A stretch of 16,640 nt of DNA. It comes from DATIJJ01 sp039936115 (GTDB lineage: Bacteria > Pseudomonadota > Gammaproteobacteria > DSM-16500). Every line of letters begins with the position of its first letter. The stretch's first letter is position 1. The DNA is taken from NCBI GenBank assembly GCA_039936115.1, contig JBDTIZ010000047.1:1-16640 (forward strand). The letters run 5' to 3'. Below the pieces are notes generated by a model, which saw nothing but the letters and a program-made list of their open reading frames with translations, ran no database searches and was not told the DNA's origin. The position numbers and the translations under genes were made by a program. Shown here piece after piece: positions 13,902 to 16,640 of the stretch.

Positions 13902-15023
13902 TTAGCGCGGTGCATCATACCCGCCCGTCAACCCTTTTTTAGAAAGCACAATTTGCCAAACCTGCATCGAGCGCGAACGAAAACCACCAGCGCATAATAA
14001 TAAATAATAATTCCACATGCGATAAAATCTATCGCCATAATGTAATTTTAATTCGTCCCAATGTTGGTTGAAATTATGGTGCCACGCCATAAGAGTTTTA
14101 TCGTAATAAATCCCAAAATTATGCCAGTCTTCCATGATGAAAAAATCTTCGATAGATTTACCAATTTGCGCAATGGATGGTAGCATGCCGTGGGGAAAAA
14201 TATATTTGGTGATCCATTCATCCGCTTTGTAAACCGAGTGATTAGAGCCAATGGTATGTAATAAAAAAATGCCTTCATCGGGAAGACAGTCATGCACAAT
14301 GCGCATATAGTTGTGATAATTCATATAACCCACATGTTCAAACATGCCAATTGAAACCACGCGATCAAATTTTTCAGTAATGTCGCGATAGTCTTGCAGG
14401 CGAATGTCGATGGGAAGGTCGCGACAATTTTCTTTGGCATACTCAGCCTGTTTTTCTGAGATGGTGACACCTACAATATTGGCCTGATATTTTTTTGCTG
14501 CGTATTTTGCGAATGCGCCGAAACCGCAGCCAATATCTAAAATGCGCATGCCGGGTTGTAGTTTGAGTTTTTGACAAATTAATTCGAGTTTTGCGAGTTG
14601 TGCTTCTTCAAGAGCGCTAGCATTTTTCCAATAACCGCAAGTGTAATTCATGTTCTGATCTAGCATGCCGGTGAACAAGTCATTGCCTAAATCATAATGC
14701 CGTTTGCCAACCACGAACGCATTTTTTGGCGTTTGCCAATTCGATATTCTAGCTAGCAGAATTTTAAAAAGCAGGCGGTAATTTTTTTTAATTTTATTTT
14801 CAATATCAGCGCGTATGACGCGATCAAAAAACATATCTAACGCCGCGCAATCCCACCAACCGTCTACATAAGATTCACCGGCGCCTACAGTGTGATCGCG
14901 AAAGATTCTTGAATACATTTGTTCATTGTGAACTTGAATGTCCCAGGGATTGTTGCCATTGACTGTGATACCTGCTTGTTTTAAAAGGTCGGTGATAATC
15001 GTTTTTTCGATCTGTGTTGTCAT
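13902..15023 (-). CDS. cfa: Cyclopropane-fatty-acyl-phospholipid synthase
   Basis: Cfa transfers a methylene group from S-adenosylmethionine to cis double bonds of membrane phospholipid acyl chains, usually on entry to stationary phase or under acid stress. The 373-residue protein is near the E. coli length (382). VGKRHYDLGNDLF at 105-117 leads to MNYTCGYW. The SAM-binding LDIGCGFGAF lies at 162-171 and GMFEHVGY at 226-233. By homology with the E. coli structure, the active-site bicarbonate ligands are Cys129, Glu229, His256, Ile258 and Tyr307, all present. AGGGA precedes the ATG by 7 bases. A TATAAC on the minus strand at 15058-15063 may be a -10 box, without a good -35. The gene is transcribed alone, convergent with murU. 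Confidence 0.96.
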   Translation of the reverse strand: MTTQIEKTIITDLLKQAGITVNGNNPWDIQVHNEQMYSRIFRDHTVGAGESYVDGWWDCAALDMFFDRVIRADIENKIKKNYRLLFKILLARISNWQTPKNAFVVGKRHYDLGNDLFTGMLDQNMNYTCGYWKNASALEEAQLAKLELICQKLKLQPGMRILDIGCGFGAFAKYAAKKYQANIVGVTISEKQAEYAKENCRDLPIDIRLQDYRDITEKFDRVVSIGMFEHVGYMNYHNYMRIVHDCLPDEGIFLLHTIGSNHSVYKADEWITKYIFPHGMLPSIAQIGKSIEDFFIMEDWHNFGIYYDKTLMAWHHNFNQHWDELKLHYGDRFYRMWNYYLLLCAGGFRSRSMQVWQIVLSKKGLTGGYDAPR

Positions 15024-15138
15024 AAAAGCATCCCTGTTTTATTTGCGCGCCCGAGCAGTTATATGAGACTAGAAATTAGCGTGATTAAATGCAAGTGGTT
15101 TTTTGCTGTGGTAGTATGTCTAATCTGCAAATTCACAA

Positions 15139-15331
15139 CTGTCATTCTCATCACTATTTATCTCGTTGTCACCTACTTTAAGCTCTACTCTTGCCCTCAC
15201 TTAAATCACACTGTCACCCTGCACTTTAACTCTACTGTCACCCCGCACTTTAACCCCGCTGTCACCCTGCACTTTAACTCCACTGTCACCCTGCACTTTA
15301 ACTCCACTGTCACCCCGCACTTTCAACCCCA
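15139..15331. repeat. Tandem array of about eight 24-bp units
   Basis: Five well-conserved units start at 15211, 15235, 15259, 15283 and 15307 (24, 24, 24, 24 and 25 bases). Each begins CTGTCACCCTGCACTTTAAC or CTGTCACCCCGCACTTTAAC. Three decaying units precede them at 15139, 15164 and 15188. The next copy, at 15332, becomes the arm of the inverted-repeat element. There are no unique spacers, so it is not a CRISPR. Because the period is a multiple of three it stays open in several frames and creates spurious repetitive ORFs. With the element it fills most of the 450-base gap between cfa and comM. Bases 15024-15138 hold the cfa leader and nothing else I recognise. Confidence 0.88.
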
Positions 15332-15450
15332 CTGTCACCCCGCACTTGTTGCGGGGTCTGGAATACAAAACATTAATAGTCACTTAAAAAAATAAAAACG
15401 TATTTTTTATTATTTAAAGCCGGGACCCCGCAACAAGTGCGGGGAGACAA
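15332..15450. repeat. 119-bp inverted-repeat (MITE-like) element, copy 2
   Basis: The arms at 15332-15358 and 15424-15450 match each other at 25 of 27 positions as reverse complements. The left arm is identical to the left arm of copy 1 (5603-5629). The core, an AT-rich stretch of about 65 bases, matches the reverse complement of the copy 1 core over most of its length, so the copies are in opposite orientation. The right arm hairpin (CCCCGCA, ACAAG, TGCGGGG) ends 24 bases before the comM start. It thus forms part of the comM leader or promoter region. Confidence 0.87.
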
Positions 15451-15474
15451 ATTTCACCCAAAAAGGAACATCAC

Positions 15475-16440
15475 ATGGCTTTAAGCATCATATACAGCCG
15501 CGCAAGCTCCGGTATTTCTGCGCCGTTGGTTACAGTAGAAGTCCATCTTTCACGCGGTATGCCCGGACTAAACATCGTGGGATTACCCGAAGCAGCTGTT
15601 AAAGAAAGCAAAGATCGCGTTCGCAGCGCATTGATGAATTCTTGTTTTGATTTTCCAACACGTCGCATCACTATTAATCTTGCCCCAGCGGATTTACCCA
15701 AAGAAGGCGGGCGTTTTGATCTGCCGATTGCATTAGGAATTTTGGCAGCATCAGGACAGTTGCCGAATGATAAATTGGCAAGCTATGAGTTTACCGGTGA
15801 ACTGGCTTTGTCCGGTGAATTACGTGCAGTTCGCGGTGTCTTGCCGGTTGTGTTAGGTGCGAAATTGGCAGAGCGTCATTTAATTGTGCCGTTCTGGAAT
15901 GCTAATGAGGCTGCCTTGGTGAAACAAGCTACTGTTTTTTCCGCCAAACATTTACTTGAGGTATGCGCACATTTAAAAGGCGAAAATGTATTGGAACGTT
16001 GCCAACGACAGGTAGAAGAAACACCGCAAATCGTGCTGCCTGATTTAGCCGATGTGCGCGGCCAGCCCCATGCGAAACGTGCGCTTGAAATAGCAGCAGC
16101 AGGCAAACATAGTATGTTGTTTATGGGGCCACCTGGTACAGGTAAAACCATGCTGGCTTCACGTTTACCCAGCATCTTGCCACAATTGTCGGATCAAGAA
16201 GCGCTTGAAGTGGCAGCGATTGCTTCAGTCAGTAGCGGTGGATTTGATCATGCCAAATGGCAACAATTACCGTTTCGCGCGCCGCATCATAGCAGCTCAA
16301 GCGTTGCATTGGTGGGGGGGGGGGGGGGGGTCGCCCACCGCGGCCGGGTGAGATATCGCTTGCGCATCACGGGATTTTATTTTTGGATGAATTGCCTGAG
16401 TTCAGTCGCCAAGTGTTGGAATCATTACGGGAACCCTTAG
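15475..16440 (+). CDS. comM: ComM (Mg-chelatase-like AAA+ helicase), 5' part up to a frameshift
   Basis: ComM (YifB) is a hexameric AAA+ branch-migration helicase that extends recombination during natural transformation. The reading frame from ATG 15475 (AAAGGA 8 bases upstream) gives the N-terminal ChlI-like domain: LVTVEVHLSRGMPGLNIVGL at about 18-37 and LAPADLPKEGGRFDLPIA at about 69-86. The AAA+ domain then starts with VRGQPHAKRALEIAAAG and Walker A GPPGTGKT (218-225). It proceeds normally to FRAPHHSSSSVALV (residue 280). Sixteen G after that GTG give five glycines, and the frame then slips into unrelated sequence (VAHRGRVRY...) ending at 16440. The true protein continues in another frame from 16329. 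As read, the product lacks Walker B and the C-terminal domains. Confidence 0.9.
   Translation: MALSIIYSRASSGISAPLVTVEVHLSRGMPGLNIVGLPEAAVKESKDRVRSALMNSCFDFPTRRITINLAPADLPKEGGRFDLPIALGILAASGQLPNDKLASYEFTGELALSGELRAVRGVLPVVLGAKLAERHLIVPFWNANEAALVKQATVFSAKHLLEVCAHLKGENVLERCQRQVEETPQIVLPDLADVRGQPHAKRALEIAAAGKHSMLFMGPPGTGKTMLASRLPSILPQLSDQEALEVAAIASVSSGGFDHAKWQQLPFRAPHHSSSSVALVGGGGGVAHRGRVRYRLRITGFYFWMNCLSSVAKCWNHYGNP
16314..16330. repeat. 17-base poly-G tract inside comM
   Basis: Seventeen consecutive G occupy the place where ComM encodes its conserved Val-Gly-Gly-Gly segment. To join the downstream frame, the count of G after the Val codon must leave remainder 2 on division by 3. Eight would give the normal three glycines; sixteen are present. 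It is by far the longest G run in the window. Confidence 0.95.
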
Positions 16441-16640
16441 AGTCGGGCCATGTCACTATTTCACGTGCCGGGTTCCAAACGATTTTTCCTGCGCACTTCC
16501 AATTGATTGCAGCAATGAATCCCTGCCCCTGCGGATTTTTTGGCAGCCCACGCGTCACTTGTCATTGCTCTAATGAACAAATTAAACGCTATTTATTACG
16601 CCTGTCGGGGCCATTGTTGGATAGAATTGATATGCAAGTG
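16329..16640 (+). pseudogene. comM: ComM continuation in shifted frame, cut by window end
   Basis: Reading from the GGT at 16329, the sequence continues ComM for 104 codons with no stop. It gives GRPPRPGEISLAHHG, Walker B-type ILFLDELPEFSRQ, LREPLESGHVTISRA, FQLIAAMNPCPCG with the paired cysteines, then CHCSNEQIKRY and LLDRIDMQV. All are strongly conserved in the family, so the downstream coding sequence is intact and only the poly-G tract separates it from the 5' part. I label it as the broken half of a disrupted gene. It would be a single normal gene if the G count were wrong or variable. The 3' end lies outside the window. Confidence 0.88.

Noticed and set aside
15139..15340. Possible CRISPR array
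   Set aside because: The units are directly adjacent without unique spacers, 24 bases long, and derive from the arm of the neighbouring element. No cas genes are nearby.
15201..15383. 60-codon minus-strand frame with GDSGVKVQ repeats
   Set aside because: It is the opposite strand of the same tandem array; no start signals.
15063..15395. 110-codon plus-strand frame with a hydrophobic start and 8-residue TVTLHFNS-type repeats
   Set aside because: Its repetitive part is the 24-bp tandem array, which stays open because the period is a multiple of three, and its end lies in the inverted-repeat element (giving CHPALVAGS). No ribosome binding site precedes the ATG. I treat it as repeat DNA, not a gene.
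16314..16330. Programmed ribosomal frameshifting at the poly-G tract
   Set aside because: Programmed sites usually use short A- or U-rich slippery sequences with a stimulatory structure. Seventeen G, encoding five glycines where the family has three, fits slippage mutation or a sequencing error better.

Overview
The window looks like a chromosomal segment of a moderately AT-rich gammaproteobacterium. The divergent lptD-surA-pdxA and amgK-murU arrangement matches the order I know from Pseudomonas. The envelope genes (waaA, lptD, tolC) show a lipopolysaccharide-bearing Gram-negative. Protein style and the abundance of short 'TGTCATTCCCGC' and 'TGTCACCCCGC' intergenic repeats suggest a Legionellales/Coxiella-like relative, but that placement is inference. 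No tRNA, rRNA, CRISPR, phage or toxin-antitoxin locus is visible.

Layout: a dispersed-repeat remnant and a terminator precede a small Gly/Asn/Gln-rich orphan gene with its own promoter (1-430, minus). Next come a VOC-family protein overlapping rpe (minus), then waaA with a secreted nucleoside hydrolase (plus). A family-4 uracil-DNA glycosylase (minus) is divergent from coaD-yfhL (plus). A 319-base gap with a tandem repeat and a 122-bp inverted-repeat element follows. Then come tolC (minus), a second type of inverted repeat, and the lptD-surA-pdxA operon (minus). amgK-murU (plus) is divergent from lptD and converges on cfa (minus) with a 7-base gap. A 450-base gap holds a 24-bp tandem array and a second, inverted copy of the 120-bp element. 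Last is comM (plus), which runs off the window and whose frame is broken by a run of 17 G.

The genes are mostly housekeeping with a clear envelope theme: Kdo transfer to lipid A (waaA), LPS insertion (lptD), outer-membrane protein folding (surA), efflux/secretion channel (tolC), MurNAc recycling into UDP-MurNAc (amgK-murU) and membrane lipid cyclopropanation (cfa). Cofactor and carbon metabolism (pdxA, coaD, rpe), DNA repair (UDG) and natural transformation (comM) complete it.

I do not see a convincing new multi-gene system. The most unusual signals are the poly-G tract that splits comM (phase variation, decay or sequencing artefact), the paired 120-bp elements with tandem arrays budding from their terminal arms, the small low-complexity gene with complete expression signals, and a SurA that appears to have one parvulin domain.
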